Of a stretch of 64,000 nt of DNA, positions 11,265 through 24,660 are shown in pieces. Made by a program: the position numbers and the translations under genes. The notes under the pieces were generated by a model. The model did no database searches. It worked only from the letters and a program-made list of their open reading frames with translations, and was not told the origin of the DNA. How positions within the stretch are numbered: position 1 is the first letter of the stretch; every line of letters begins with the position of its first letter. The stretch lies in NCBI GenBank assembly GCA_009869945.1, contig WIXG01000029.1:62001-126000 (forward strand), read 5' to 3'. Origin of the DNA: Mesaphorura yosii. Its lineage: Eukaryota; Arthropoda; Collembola; Poduromorpha; Tullbergiidae.

Positions 11265-13429
11265 CTAAGATTTAAGTAAACCATCAGTAAACTTCCTATT
11301 TGGCAATTGCGATTATGTAAAAATGAAATTGATCTGAACAAACCTCAATAAGCGATAGGTGCATCAAACGAGTGAGGAAATTAAGCGGGCATTTGTCATA
11401 TCTGAATTAACGAAGGAAGTCTTCACTGTATGATGGCACAGACGAGAACTCGACAGGGTTCAATCTGTGAAAGAACATCGAACAGAACCCCGCATTAAAT
11501 TGTGAAAGTAAACTGCATGACCTTAACAAGTTTTTGGCATTATAAAGCTCAATTTGTTACCTGCTAACGCATAATTCTTCCAGATGTATTTGCGCTTAAT
11601 AAATCAACATATCTTTCGGTCCCGAATTGAGGATAGACTCTGCATTAACTTCGACTTCAACACGGGAACGAATCCATTCATTCTGTAAATCGCCAACCAG
11701 AATTTCAATAAGTACGCAGTTTTATGTTAGGTTTCGCTATAAATTATGAATCGAACTTACCCATTTATCAACTAATTCGGTGTTCTAATAAATTCCAGAA
11801 TTTGCTGCGAATCAAACCACTGAAAAGTTGTTGAGCTGCTTCAATTTATTCGTTCCGTGTTGAAATATCCGAGGTGACTGAAACGAAACACTCTTGCACA
11901 CATACCATAATCTCTCTCGCACGAGATGTGATGAAAAGAAAATGCTATGCAATTGTGCATTGCACCAAGGTGCATAAATTGTTATGATTTCTGCTCTGTT
12001 GCCCGCCCGATTATTGTTCTTGTAATTAAACTCAAACGATACGAACCCAGACCTTTAGGGTAGTATAAAATGTAGGTAACATTTATTTTTAAAAATTGTA
12101 GGGCTTCTTGAAAAATTATGCTCTTGCCCAATTCTCTAAAATGTTATTGTAATATTGACATGCTTAGAAAAGTAGGCAACTAAAATTATGTTACAAAATA
12201 CCTGGTATTGATTACCAGCCATTTTATAATTTTGATGTTTTGTGTGTCATCTCTGGTACTATCTTAATAGAAGCATGATGAATTCTCATTACCTTCACAA
12301 TTCTCCGATAATCTTGCATAATAAAAAACGCAACTAAAATAATAATGCACGCGCATAATTAACAAGGGCAATACACTAAAACAATTTCACAATTGAACAG
12401 ATTCTCAATGAATGCAGTTGTATGTAATCTATCGCAATTAAACCAATAAATAAATGTAGGAACAATTAAGCAGATATGCCAATACAAATCGAACATATCC
12501 CATCAAACCTAATTTACCAACTGGCAACCGAATAAACTAGTGCTGGGTTAGTTAAATATTTTCTACGTGCAAGATCAGTGCACTCTTCCGAAGCTGGTAA
12601 TTTACAATTTCATCGCATAGACAATTGCATCTAAGTTGAAGTCAATATGATTAGTTATTAAGTTCGCGTAACAGAATTCTATTCGTTGTATTGCTGGGTT
12701 TCACGCTGAAAATCGTGGCAACTTAGAGGCCCGGGCTGGGCTCATAAAGGGGCATAAAATTGCAAGGCTACAAAGAACTCAAGATTCTGTTTCTACTCCT
12801 ACAGCACTATTTAGTTGTCATTTTGACCAACCAAGAAAATCTTTTAAATTTTGAGCTTATGGCAGTAATGGTGAACTTAAATTTGTTTTCATGTCACGAT
12901 TGGACCGACGTTAATATCTTCATTATCGAGTATATAAATAAAAATAGTGAATACTTTCCAGTCTCTGTGAAGTTACTTAAACTTTACGACACACGAGAAG
13001 CCTGATCACAGCCCATAAAAGAGACAAGACAACCAATGAGCTTAACTGAAATTACACAAAGAAAGTTAAGACCGGTTGATTTAACACACCAAAGACATCC
13101 ATGTAAGGAGTGAACTTGGAAGAATGGAATTATTGACCTGCATCGAGAAGTTCGATCCATTTTGACAATAAGGCCATGACTTTTGTAGCTTTTAATGGAT
13201 AATGGGACACTGAAAATTGTAAAAACCGACATTGTCGTACTACTGTCAAAGCGGCAGCTGGAAATTCATCCGATGTGGGACCGAGTGTTGAAGATATTTG
13301 AGTTTTGAGGTGACTTTTCTTCATAGCGATTGGAAGGCCTTGCATTGATAATCACGTTCCTAAGGTCTTGATATTAGTTTTTCACACCGAAGACCGAAGC
13401 CGTCGAATGCGAAGTGTGGCTTCGCGTGG
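11265..13429. other. Intergenic and 5' flank, no gene recognised
   Basis: Very AT-rich, with many stop codons in all frames. A probable 5' UTR exon of the C2H2 gene ends near 11345. The ORF at 12760-13005 (+) and the two overlapping minus ORFs at 12984-13345 show no family features. Confidence 0.5.
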
Positions 13430-14855
13430 TCAGTTAACCAATTCAACGGTGACAAACTGTTTCAGTCGATCCAGATATTGATTGTATAATTCAACATCAT
13501 TGTGCCCAGCTCCCTGCACAAGAATTTTGTTAGCTCTGCGTAATGTCATTATAATTGATGAATTAACTCACTTCTACCCAAAGTGGTTCTACAGCCTTTG
13601 GGCATTTGTCATAAATTGCTAGACCATGCGAGAAATCTATTACTTCGTCATCGGTGCCATGAATAACCAGTACAGGGGATTGTACTTGTGGAACTTTGTC
13701 AATACTATGAATATCAGAAGGACATAGTCAACAGTTAAGGTCCAGTTTAAATTGTACTTTAAGAATCCAGTAGTATAATCAGCGTGTAAAAGGCAGTTTT
13801 TGCCAAGAATACCTCGGAAAGGCGTCAAAAAACCATGTTCTCCTTGTGTTGGGAAAGGCGACTCTCATTCCAGACATTAACGGCGAATGTAAAATCACGG
13901 CACCCACTTCGTATTTGCTAGCTGCAAATTCACATCAAAACAATAATTTACGTGCACAATAATTCAACAAGGAGAGGAGGCATCTGTATGTCCAACTTAC
14001 CCAAATCCACAGTTGGGACGGTACCAATGCTTTGACCATAAAGAATAATATTCTCGGGAGATATGCCATATCGTGTCCGCATGCAATGCCAGGCTGCATC
14101 AATATCTGCATAGAGATTCTTTTCTGAGGGTTTTCCCGAACTTCCACCGTAGCCTGTACAATAAGGTTGTAAGTAATTAGTCCTATCACCAATCACCTTA
14201 TGCTTATACACACCATTTACTATTGACAAATTGCTTTTGACAAGTAGAATTACCGGAATAATCGTAGCTGAATATGTTACAATTAATTCTGGAACCTAAT
14301 CCAATGTAAAAGCTTGACATTTGTCCCAAATCTACTGCATTTCCATGAGAAAATAATATGGTGAACCGATTGTTCGTTGAGCATCTCACATACATGCATG
14401 CTATTCGACTCCCACGGGGCGTTCTTGTGTAAAAAACTTCTATGTTCTCTTTCTCACGATCCGGGTACTGCCACTCTGCTTTTTCTGGAAATGTGACACA
14501 AACACAAAAGATCAAAATGCTATACTTTTCTGTAACCTTGTCGCGACGCTCACGAAGGGCACACGAATTAGACTTATCAGGACTCTCGAAACTTTTCGTC
14601 TTACCATTCAATTCCAGGGTAAACTTAGAGCCAGTCTCGTCGGGAACCATTTTGTAGGAAGGTTCAGGAGGTAAAAACGCCAATTTGGCAGCAATTCCTA
14701 CAATTACGCAGAACCATTGGCAGAACCAATTACGTTAAAATATTAGAACTATGACATCGTGATGTAATTTCGCTGTACTCAAATATTTTCTTACGAGATG
14801 GAAATGGTGGGCAGCAGAATAAACCGCACAACTCGCTCAAACTTAATCCATTCAT
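13430..14855 (-). CDS. ABHD17: ABHD17-type alpha/beta hydrolase (protein depalmitoylase)
   Basis: Seven exons: 14855-14795, 14697-14605, 14484-14254, 14153-14001, 13921-13813, 13704-13572 and 13513-13430; 287 aa, all phases agree. ABHD17 enzymes remove palmitate from membrane proteins such as Ras and PSD-95. The N-terminal [17 protein letters not shown] carries the cysteine cluster that is itself palmitoylated for membrane binding. The nucleophile Ser lies in [14 protein letters not shown], the acid in [14 protein letters not shown] and the His in [10 protein letters not shown]. The start is set by the family-conserved MNGLS; the frame stays open upstream without another ATG. The intron at 14485-14604 is 120 nt, in phase and free of stops, so a read-through translation looks intact but adds 40 residues that other family members lack. 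Confidence 0.95.
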
Positions 14856-17408
14856 AATGTCGTTGACCCCGGTATGGGAACCCTTTGCGTCCTTGTCAGG
14901 AGGTCTGTTCAGAAGCTGGGATTTTTCCGTCACAACGGGTGAACTGCTTCCACTCCCGGCATTGTCAGTTCTTCTTTTACTTCGGAATGCCCGACTGAGC
15001 TTAACACGATTGTTTCCAAAAGTTTCCTCAAAATCTGTGTCCAAATTGTTTCCTTCTCTTCCGCTACTAGATTTTCTACTCAACCAGCTCCCAATTTTGA
15101 AGAATTTTCTGGCACTGGTCTTCAGTGTTTACTGATCGAAACTCAAGTGCGAGTTTGGACAAGCACGCGATAACACGGCACACTGAACTCCGAGCTTGAA
15201 TTCCGAGTCCACATTGTCATCAGATCCGATAATCATAAAACGATAGAACCTTGATATTGGGCAACTTGACAGATATGGACTGATGGACTCCAGAAGGCAA
15301 TATTTTTCTGTTCGGTTCGTTTTCTCCCCTGCAATAAATCAACCACATTCACTGAAATATCATAATTCAGTTCTGGAAGTTTCTAGAATCAAGTCTACAG
15401 CAAACGTGGTGCGACAGTGTGATATCATCAAATGGCCAAATTAAAATCTAATTAGTTATTACCGCCATTACGACTAGTTCCACTCCTAATGGCCGTAGCC
15501 GCGCTTTCACATCAGGTGAAAGCTATGAGCATTCACTAATTACGATTCGCACCTTCGTCTCATAATAAGCTTTTTATCGTTCCTATTTATTGGCCTCGCT
15601 TTTAAATATTTGAATGGGAATGCTATGGGCTTGGCATTACAATTCATTTTTATGGACGACGTACCTGTTAGCTTGAGGTGTGTCTGTGTCCAAATCTAAT
15701 GTCTCGAGATGTAAATCTTGAGTTTCAACTTTTAATTCATATCCAATTCAGAACTCGTGTGGGGTTGAGACAAATATCGCACTTATTCTATTCAACAAAT
15801 AAGATGACCGTGGATGGACATTTTTATGTTCACACGGTTGACACGAAATTATTATTTTGCGCGTATTTTGGTTAAATGTTAAAAGCTCAGTGTTGATTTG
15901 TTTCCAATATGCCGATTTGATGACAATATCCACATTCTGCTGTTCTCAAATTAAATTTAGATAATTTGGCTCAATGATCCAGTTTAGTTGCCACGAAAGT
16001 CCTGCGATTTGTGAAACAATCGGGATCTTGACACAAAAGAACTGAACCAGTAGCAAATTAATTGCTTGGATTATTGTTAAACTCGGCTAGCTAAACACTT
16101 AAAATGCCTAATTTTAATGAAGGAATAGGTGCGTGTACACGCAATAAAAGCGCCACTAAAAATGTCAAAGGACATGTAAGTTAATAATTAAATGATGTAA
16201 ATAGTTAGTCACCATTCCCTACACTATTGTCTGACTTCAAGAGAGTCGAAACATCTTAAACTTGACTAATCTGCACTGTGCACTTAACAGTTATTAGAGT
16301 AGAGACTTCTGAGTCTGGTGAGATGAGTGCAAAATGCTGTTACTGATTTGTATTTGATTTGAGAGCGTACCACCACAGACTCTATAGAACAGAACGGTAC
16401 CACTTTTACATTTCAACCATGGGATGCCTGCCTATTATTCATACAAACTGATGGTGATACAAGTGCTAAATGCGTGTGAAGTTGAGGCTGAGCTTTCAAA
16501 CTCACAGCCACAGCACAACATTTGTCCCAGAAGGGAATATTCTTTGTTATATGACAATACAACGATGGTGATAAACAACAGGCACTTGCTATTTGACTTG
16601 ACGAGGGATGTTGGCCGATAACGAGGTGTGACCGTGTCACATGAACCCAAATAAAGCCATTCTAGTCAAACATCTCAACTTCCAGCCCAAATTGAATGAC
16701 TTTCTTCACTTCGTGTAACTTGAAGTGCATGGTTGGCCTACGATTTCATTTGGAATTGGGCTTTTGAGTTCGTAGATTTTCGGACCCAGAGGCCAAAGAT
16801 TTCGGCTGGATCATGATAGCAGCAGGCATAAATGATAATGAAAGTAGGGATGATAATTTTGGTTGGAAACATTAAGCAGTAAATAGTTGTTATCTGCGTT
16901 TACAAATGAATGCAACATGCAAGTGTCAATCAATTTAGAAAGAGCGAGTCCAATAGCCAGAATTCAGTCAGCAACACACGATAGGCACAAGGAAAAATTA
17001 CTACGCCGCGATGCAGCTGTAGTTTAACCATGTGTCGGTCAAACACTTATCAAATGAGACGCTGAGTTTGGCCAAGTTGAAGTTTAATTTTAGTAAGGCA
17101 TTATTATTGGAATTCTTCGAAAGTGTCGGAGGTCGTTTGCTTGAGCTGCAGATTTGACCATTTCCAGAAGATGATGACGATAAAGTAAAAGTGTAATCGA
17201 CAGTCTACTGGGGCAGCGCAACGTTTACGAGTTTCCGTATTATCCTTTTAGCTTGCACTCTGCGGGAAAGACACCGATCACAGTCAGATTACAGATAATA
17301 AAATCGTGGTAAGCCATATTTTAACTGCCATCTCCGTCGGATTTACCTGCTCTGCCACTATTTCCGCGAAGTATTTTACACTGGTGAACTCGCCGTATTG
17401 GTTTCCAG
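14856..17408. other. ABHD17 5' flank and intergenic
   Basis: The frame of ABHD17 exon 1 remains open from 14856 up to a stop near 15131, without any ATG; this is probably 5' UTR. The rest, up to the SDHAF4 start, shows only short ORFs of no recognisable family and no clear repeats. Confidence 0.5.
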
Positions 17409-17832
17409 ATGCAGCGAAGTATTGTAGAAGGGATTTCCAGGACATTTTCTCAGATGCCTCGTGTGATCACGCTCCAAAGGTTTTACTCAGATTTTTCAGG
17501 TTCAGCCGAAACCAAACCAGAGTCTACAGATACCAGCGGCAAGAATGTCAAGTCAGTCAAAAACCCACCTCGCAAAGCCAAAACTCCAATCGGTAGGTCA
17601 AACACAGGAGGTGCTTTATTTTAGTGTATTATGTTTATGTCGATTTTTTTTACTGTTTTCAGGAAAACTAGATGAACTTGAAGAAGGGCGTCATCCGTAT
17701 CAGGAGAAGGAGCCTCTTGAACCATTTCCAAATAATACGAATCCAATTACTGGGGAAATCGGTGGACCCCGTGGACCTGAACCAACGCGGTATGGAGACT
17801 GGGAAAGGAAGGGTCGTGTAACTGATTTTTAG
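17409..17832 (+). CDS. SDHAF4: Succinate dehydrogenase assembly factor 4
   Basis: Two exons, 17409-17592 and 17663-17832, 117 aa, phase 1. SDHAF4 is a mitochondrial matrix chaperone that binds flavinylated SDHA and helps it join SDHB during complex II assembly. The N-terminal 30 residues are basic and free of acids at the start, fitting a mitochondrial presequence. The C-terminal block [19 protein letters not shown] followed by VTDF is the diagnostic signature of the family, and [15 protein letters not shown] precedes it as expected. The start ATG directly follows TTTCCAG, so a 5' UTR intron may end there. The gene is convergent with the ZP gene, whose stop is 305 nt away. Confidence 0.95.
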
Positions 17833-18136
17833 CGTCGTGTCCCAGTTTCTTTGTGATAACATGCAAAATTAGTCCTGAAATGTCAGCTTCACTTGTATGT
17901 GTTTATTAGTACTTGGCACATTACGAAAATCGTGTAAAAACGCGCATGATACTTAACAGTGCAATTAAAAGTAGAACAACTCTCAGTCAATCACAAACCA
18001 GAAATAGACTGACAAAAATAATGAATTAATTTGTCATTAAATACAATCTGCAAGAAATCGTACTGTAAGTGTACACCCTTTGGCATTGAGATTAGTAAAC
18101 AAGTTCCATCTTTAAAGCAAAGTCTTAATACATTGT

Positions 18137-21100
18137 CTAGAGTTTCCGGTGCGGGTAATTTGGCGAATCACCATTTGAGGATGGTCCTTGAATCCTGATC
18201 ACGCCATTGTGAGCTCCGCCGTTTTGTGCGTTTGAATACCTTGAGCCAGGTCTGGAGTGCCTGGAGGGAACAGTTGCGTAGTGATCACTGCCACCTCCGT
18301 TTGACTCGGCCGAAACACTGCAAAGATAATGCATTTGAATATTCAGCATTGCGAATTGAGAATTTACCTCAGGAGTTAAAGCATGGTACGTTATAAACAC
18401 ACCTGTAGATTGGTTTGTGGTGACTTGTAACATGACCTCCATTGGTCAGCGAGTACCGGCTTCCGCCATAATTGCTGCCAGCCCAAGAAGAGCGGTACGG
18501 ATCGTAATCTTCCAGCACGCTGGGTTCTTTCTCAACAAGCTCAGTTCTGGTGCAAGTGCATGTGAGTGCCGAACACAGGAAACAGCTCACGAGAAGCATG
18601 ATGAGGCATAAGACACCGAAAATGATCGCCAGCCAAAACAACAAGTTCCAGTATCGACAAAGACCATCACATTCGATTGAATCGTCATCGGTCAAGTTTT
18701 CCACAGCTGAAAAGACAAGGGATGATCTCAGGTTCTGATGTTGCAAGGAATTAAATGATTTTTTTAAAATTTGATTTGATTATAGTAGAGCTTACCAGGC
18801 TTGTCTCCAGGCTGCAAAACGGTCACGGTTGTGGATGCCAATACAGAGCTTTCACTTGGGCTCTTCTGCCTTTGAGGAATGGGATTCGCTATTAAAGAGG
18901 CTGGAACCGATTCACAAGTCGGATTTGGGCAAGAAGAATCTGAAAGGCATTTAAACAGTTAATGTTGGTCAACCTGTAGATCACTTGGATCACTGAAGTC
19001 TTTACTACCTTACCTTGGCAAATGAGCACGTCACATTGGAAATTCATTCGCTTGGAGTCAGGGAAGCGGAACATGGAATAAATGGTGGCCTCCGCGATTT
19101 TATTGTTGCTGTAATACTTCCATCTTGAAATGACCCCTTTCTCGGGGCATCCACTGTCGTCGACCAGGGGTACAGAGCCGTTGCCACCAAAACCGAAACA
19201 TGAACGCACTCGAATGGCCATGTCAGCCGCGGCATTTCCGAGCTCCACACGTAATTGATAAGATCGTCCATGCACGACTTCGCTTATGGATCGTTTGCTG
19301 TTTTCATTCACGTAAAACCCGAGCTTCACAGAGTACTTGTCATTCCTAAAAAACGGAAGCATGTAGGTTGTTCATCTGTGGCCCACGATTGAGTACGACT
19401 CCACGCAATAATAGTCCGGTAGTGTCTCACCCGCTTGGACTTTTAAATCCAGCCTTTCCACATGTGACTACATACACTTTATCCTCAGCCAACTCAAGAG
19501 TCCGATGAGCTCGTACAGCAATTTGGACAGAACGTTCCTGAGTACGCTGAATAACAAAACAAAAGAACGACTGAACTGCTGATTCATAATTAAAAGGATA
19601 CGAGGGTCTATCGCAGTGAAATAAAGAATACCTCTGAAAAATTGACCCCGCAATAATCTGGATCGCTTGGCTCAGCGAGAGTGTTCAGCAGCAGCGTGGT
19701 TACTCGACCGCCTGTCCCGAACGCAGCGCAAGGATCATTTGGTCTACGAGGTACTCGCGGATGCACAATGCCTGTTCAGATATAAGATTAGATCGTTGAT
19801 CTTCCATGATTTAGCACATGACATCATGGTTTCACAGAACATCATGACATACCATAAAATGGTGCAGTGGTTGCCACTGATATGGTCATTACGCTCCCGC
19901 GACACGTGGCTGTCACCGTCGGGTTGAACTCCTGAGGAAGTGCGGCTCCCTCCAGACCATCTTGTGGTTCTTGTGCCTGTTCAGATTAAAAATCAATTCT
20001 ATTTAATTACCTTACCAGCATTCTGGTATGATTTTTTGATTTTTTTTAACGGTGTCACCAGACATATAATGCAAGCTGGTGTTCAACGCTTCTTTTGTGA
20101 TCACTAAAATCACGACTAAGCTTTCTGACTCAAACTGAATCTACGCTCGTTCTTTGAAACGCTCCTTTAAATGTCTACAATGAGCTCAAATTCCGATGAT
20201 GCGTAAGCACACTGAAAGTGTACTTTGTCAGGTTGGACATGCCTGACACAAATCTATCAATTACGTGCCATACCAGTATTACTTGTCATCTCTCTGATAA
20301 TTTTTTCATGCCACATGCAATAGGTCTCATTTTCATCAGTAAAAAGTAGTTATGCAGTGACCCAACCGGTCGATGTAAATAATTAAAATGAGGAAACGAG
20401 TAAGAAGCAGCATCGACAAGTAACGCTACACCGTCGCATGCATGTAAGCATTGTGCCGAGTTTTGTTTTCATTGAATGTAAACAATGTTGTTAAATAGAA
20501 CACGATTATGGGATGAATGAATGTGAATTTTACGATTTGCGTTGGTTCAAATTCCAAAATTTCTGGATGTCAAGGGCAGGCACAGACCTTATTCAGACTA
20601 TGTTCATGCAGGAATGTAAATATGGACCGCTCCCAGAGAGTTATGGCTTGGCCAAGATCATCGGAAAATATTGCATTGTTTTCCTATTTATTAATGCTGC
20701 TCTGCTGTAAAAGGACATTGGTGTTAATTCTGAATTTGTAACTAGCTGAATGTCATTGAGGTTCCTATATATAGAGCCCAGTATTGGTAACTGGTACGAA
20801 GTGCGACACGGTAAGCTCAAAGTACAAATCAAACTACTACTGCAATGCAATGCGATTTTATGGTGAGGATGATGTTTCTTAGCGTGGGAATTAGTTACTG
20901 CTTTTTTGTGAATAATTTTGTGTCTTGTCCCTATTAAGTGCAGTAGGCCAATGCTATTGAGTTGGCAGCGTAGCTTACCAGATTTGAGAAATTGGATTGC
21001 AATTCAGCTGCAAGAACTAATCCGTAATCTCAAATTTTAAAAACGAAGTCCGTGGATTGACGATTGAAAAATTAAATTGCAGCATGCTTAAATGAATGGC

Positions 21101-22207
21101 ATTCGTTCATTAGGCGGCCTGTGATTGGAAAGTGTATACACGCTTTATGTTTATGGCTTGTTTGCACGACATGAATACAGAAATCTTTGTCCCATTCGTT
21201 ATTGTGGCAGAGAAGGATTCGGACTGAGAAGGCTGACTTCGTTTGTGAATAAATCACAATGGCAAACATTGCTTCACGGTGTAAACAGATGAGTGCATCA
21301 CAGGAATCAAATCCTCTGTTCTGTGAAGTGTGAGAGGAGATCCTAATTTATAATATTTGTGCTTGACAGGTAACCGATAAGCGTGAACCCACAACAATGC
21401 CTTTTATACATTGTGGCAAATGCAACAGCAACTAGCGGCGGAAAGGACTGATCATAAATATCCACTCTTGCCTATCAATTTATGCGTGGTTCTTTTCTTG
21501 AATGCTCATCTTCAACACTTTCACTTGCCACCACTTGCCACCACCTGAGAAAGGTGCCACCACCACCGTCTGTCACAGTCAGCACACACGTTTTTTTTCT
21601 AAAAATATGCAACTGAAACACTGTTCTTCGAAGCAGGCGCATTCACGACCTACTTTTACGTCTTACATCCAGCCATTGTTATACAACTTCAGTTAATAAC
21701 GCACTTTGAATTCTGAGTTCATTTATGGATGTTATTTAATCTTTTACACTCGACGCTCGCGCTCCATGTTAAACCCTGTATACTTGATTACATTCACATT
21801 TACACAGTGCGGCAAGAAGCGTGAGTGCATGCCATTTAATGGAAATTGTATTTGTATGAATGATTATGACAAGTGAGTGAGGCAGCGAAACAATGGAGAT
21901 TTTTCGTGTCTTAATTTACAATGCTCTTTTGTTTTATCTTGAAATGATTTTGAACCATTCTAAATTTCTGTTTCATTGGCCCTTCGTCTTGGGCGAGCTC
22001 AGCCTATCAAGAGGAATTATAACTTCGTTGGAACATAACGAGCGTGCATTCTTGGGCGTTTTTGACGGAAACACGCCATGGGCTTCGAATTGAGCTTCGA
22101 TCCACTTAATCGATAATTGTCAAGGCATGCATAAAACACTTTCGTGCTTTACTTACCGAGATTTTGTGTGCACAGAAGACTGCTAAGAGTGTGACAAGAA
22201 TAATCAT
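18137..22207 (-). CDS. ZP-domain single-pass transmembrane protein
   Basis: Eight exons: 22207-22157, 19976-19853, 19771-19632, 19546-19431, 19345-19014, 18939-18796, 18706-18403 and 18317-18137; 463 aa with all phases matching. Exon 1 encodes only a signal peptide (MIILVTLLAVFCAHKIS). Exons 2-6 form a zona pellucida domain, with the ZP-N cysteines in VTATCRGS, NDPCAAFGTGGR and DYCGV, and ZP-C cysteines in RSCFGF, FQCDVLICQ and SSCPNPTCE. Exon 7 holds a Cys-rich transmembrane helix (YWNLLFWLAIIFGVLC onward) followed by a Ser/Gly/Asn-rich cytoplasmic tail. Proteins of this kind polymerise in apical extracellular matrix such as cuticle. Intron 1 is 2.18 kb, far longer than the rest. Exon 4 could instead start at 19537, at a second in-frame CAG. 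Confidence 0.9.
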
Positions 22208-24660
22208 GTTGTTGTACGAAACGTACGCATTACTTCTAACGGAACTTGTACTTGAATTCATTCTGAGAATCATTGTGATGAATTATCGCAATTAAATGTA
22301 CTAATCAAATGCAAAATGTTCTGTCGTGTAACAGGACGGAGGAGACAGGAAGATGATCCAGTTATCAGAATTCGCTCGATGCTCGCCTACGCGTAATAAT
22401 TGAAGACACTTTTCACAGGCTCACATCACGAAGGAAGACTGCACATGTGCGAGCGCTGATGCTCAGCTTGACTTTGACATTATTTCTCTTCCGAACAAAG
22501 TACAGTAATTACCGCCCGACTAAGGTGGTTAATTATTAACACGCACAATGAAATCCGTTGCACTTTGATGAGATCACATTTTAATCATTTCAAACCACTA
22601 TCACAAACACAATGCGCAATATTTCACAGTTTCAATGCGATTATGACATTTAACTCAAGGCTTCGCCCAAACAAGTCATTTTGCGAACCGTGATAAGTAT
22701 GGCCAATGCTGTTCAATAACGACAGCGACAATTAAAAACGTCACCAAGACCGAATCAATGGATTGTGGATTCTTATCAAACTTCTTGAAAATAATAGTCT
22801 CGAAGGACACTTTGACTTTTTCTTTGAATGTTTAGAAATTCGAGACTTATGGAATAAGAACAGCGTGAACGCTAAACTTGTACTGAGACGGTCTGAACAC
22901 TGATTAAAAGTAGATTCTTAGTTTGTAAATAAGCAATTTAACCAGATACTAAACCAAGACATGAAGACCAGACACCTGCCCAACTGGTTACTTGAGTTTG
23001 ATTGCGACGTGACGAGATGCAAAGATGCAGCAGCGATAGTGAATGAAATGAAGGAACGATTTTATAATATGCTTGAATAATATCGCAGTGTTCTTGAGTT
23101 GACTCAATCAGTATTACTCAGGATATTTTGCAGTAAGCAGTGAAGAGTACTGCCAATTATCAGGTGGGAGTAAGATTACCTTTTTTGCTAAGCATCAACT
23201 ACACCCTTCGTTCGTGGGACTTCGTAGTCATAGCCTGCTGTAGTTCGTGGTTGCACTTTCTTATACTACCTGCAACAAGGCAGACTAAGGGAATAATGTG
23301 CAACAATGCAACGAAATAAGATTCACTTCTCTTGAAAATACTACGTAGCAAAGGATTGCGTTGTCCATTTTAGCGTATAACGTGTAAATGGTATCAAACT
23401 GATGAAAAGGCTTGCGGGCGAACAACAAAGTCTTGGCTCATAATTCGTGTGTTGCTCATTTTTGTATTGAGAACACATTTAACGAAACCGAAATGAATCA
23501 ACTCAGCGCGCTGCGAATGGGAGAAGCAATTCAGGTAGATCACTATCACTGCAGACAAGACTCACTTTAGATTTAGTCCGTGAAGGATTCTTGCGAGTCA
23601 ATACATAGTAAATAGTATAGTCACGTTAGTTTCAAGTGCAATTTGCAATTACAACCATCATTACTTTTTGAATGCCATAATCTTCTTTCCTCATCTTCTA
23701 AATGCGTTCGCGTAAGATCACCTTGGAATTCCTTCCTCTGCAATCGGCAATTAACATTAACATTAAGGGCACAATTGTAATACATTCAAAAACAAGAAAG
23801 CATGAGCATACAAACACAGCAGGTTTGTACGTCTGCACTATTTTGGTTAAATAAATTGGCTAGGGTTTATCGATACTTTAAGACACAAGGTACTCAACAC
23901 TCGAGACCCATAAAATAAAAGTTAGAAAATGAAAATTGAAAAGTCTTTGAAGACGTGTGAATATTGTAGTACCTACTTTGACTCACTATTGTAGTCACTC
24001 CACAACCAGTAAGGCACCATACATGGTATAAACACCTTGATTGACTAAAATTGAAATTCACATCACGCGCTCGGCATCTCCATGTCCATTAAGTCATCCT
24101 GCCAAAATTCGTATCTTGTTGGTAGCAATTAATGAATCAGAATTTCTAATGCAAAGATCTCATGGCTCCATAGGAAAACAGGAACAAATGGTTCAATTTC
24201 TGATGCTTCTGGCGCAAGTACCCCACTTTTCGGTCAACATGTTTCAGTTACTTACTCGGTTAATTGAAAAATTGTGCTGCAAAAGTTTAAAAGCTCCAAA
24301 AGTTTGGTTTTCATGCGAATAACGACGATGACAGACATAATTAATCGTGATAGGACGAGTCAGGAGTCAACGGGCTTGTCAAAATCAAAGTTTAAAACGC
24401 CGCCACCATACCTGAACTTGTTCTGATCGCCTGAGGATTATGATTCTTCACGATTTGCATGTACATCCAATGACGCATGGTTTTTTGGTAATTTTCAATT
24501 AATAGTCGATTCAATTTGAATATTTAATCAAGTTTAATAAATGCCGAGTTCCTCCTCCGCCATTTGAGAAAAGCGATTAAATGGAACTTAGCGGGTACCT
24601 TACTACCAGCATTGACGATTCTTCGCCTATGCATCGTTCTTTTGTTACTTGTTGCGGCTC
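22208..24660. other. Intergenic, no gene recognised
   Basis: Flank upstream of the ZP signal-peptide exon. No ORF above about 90 codons and no family resemblance; one plus-strand ORF at 24041-24322 is probably chance. The ZP promoter should lie just above 22207. Confidence 0.5.

Noticed and set aside
12760..13345. ORFs of 70-80 codons on both strands
   Set aside because: Low complexity, no family resemblance and no splice partners; expected by chance in AT-rich DNA.
21520..21570. CCACTTGCCACCA-type short repeats
   Set aside because: Two or three imperfect copies only; not enough for a repeat array or CRISPR.
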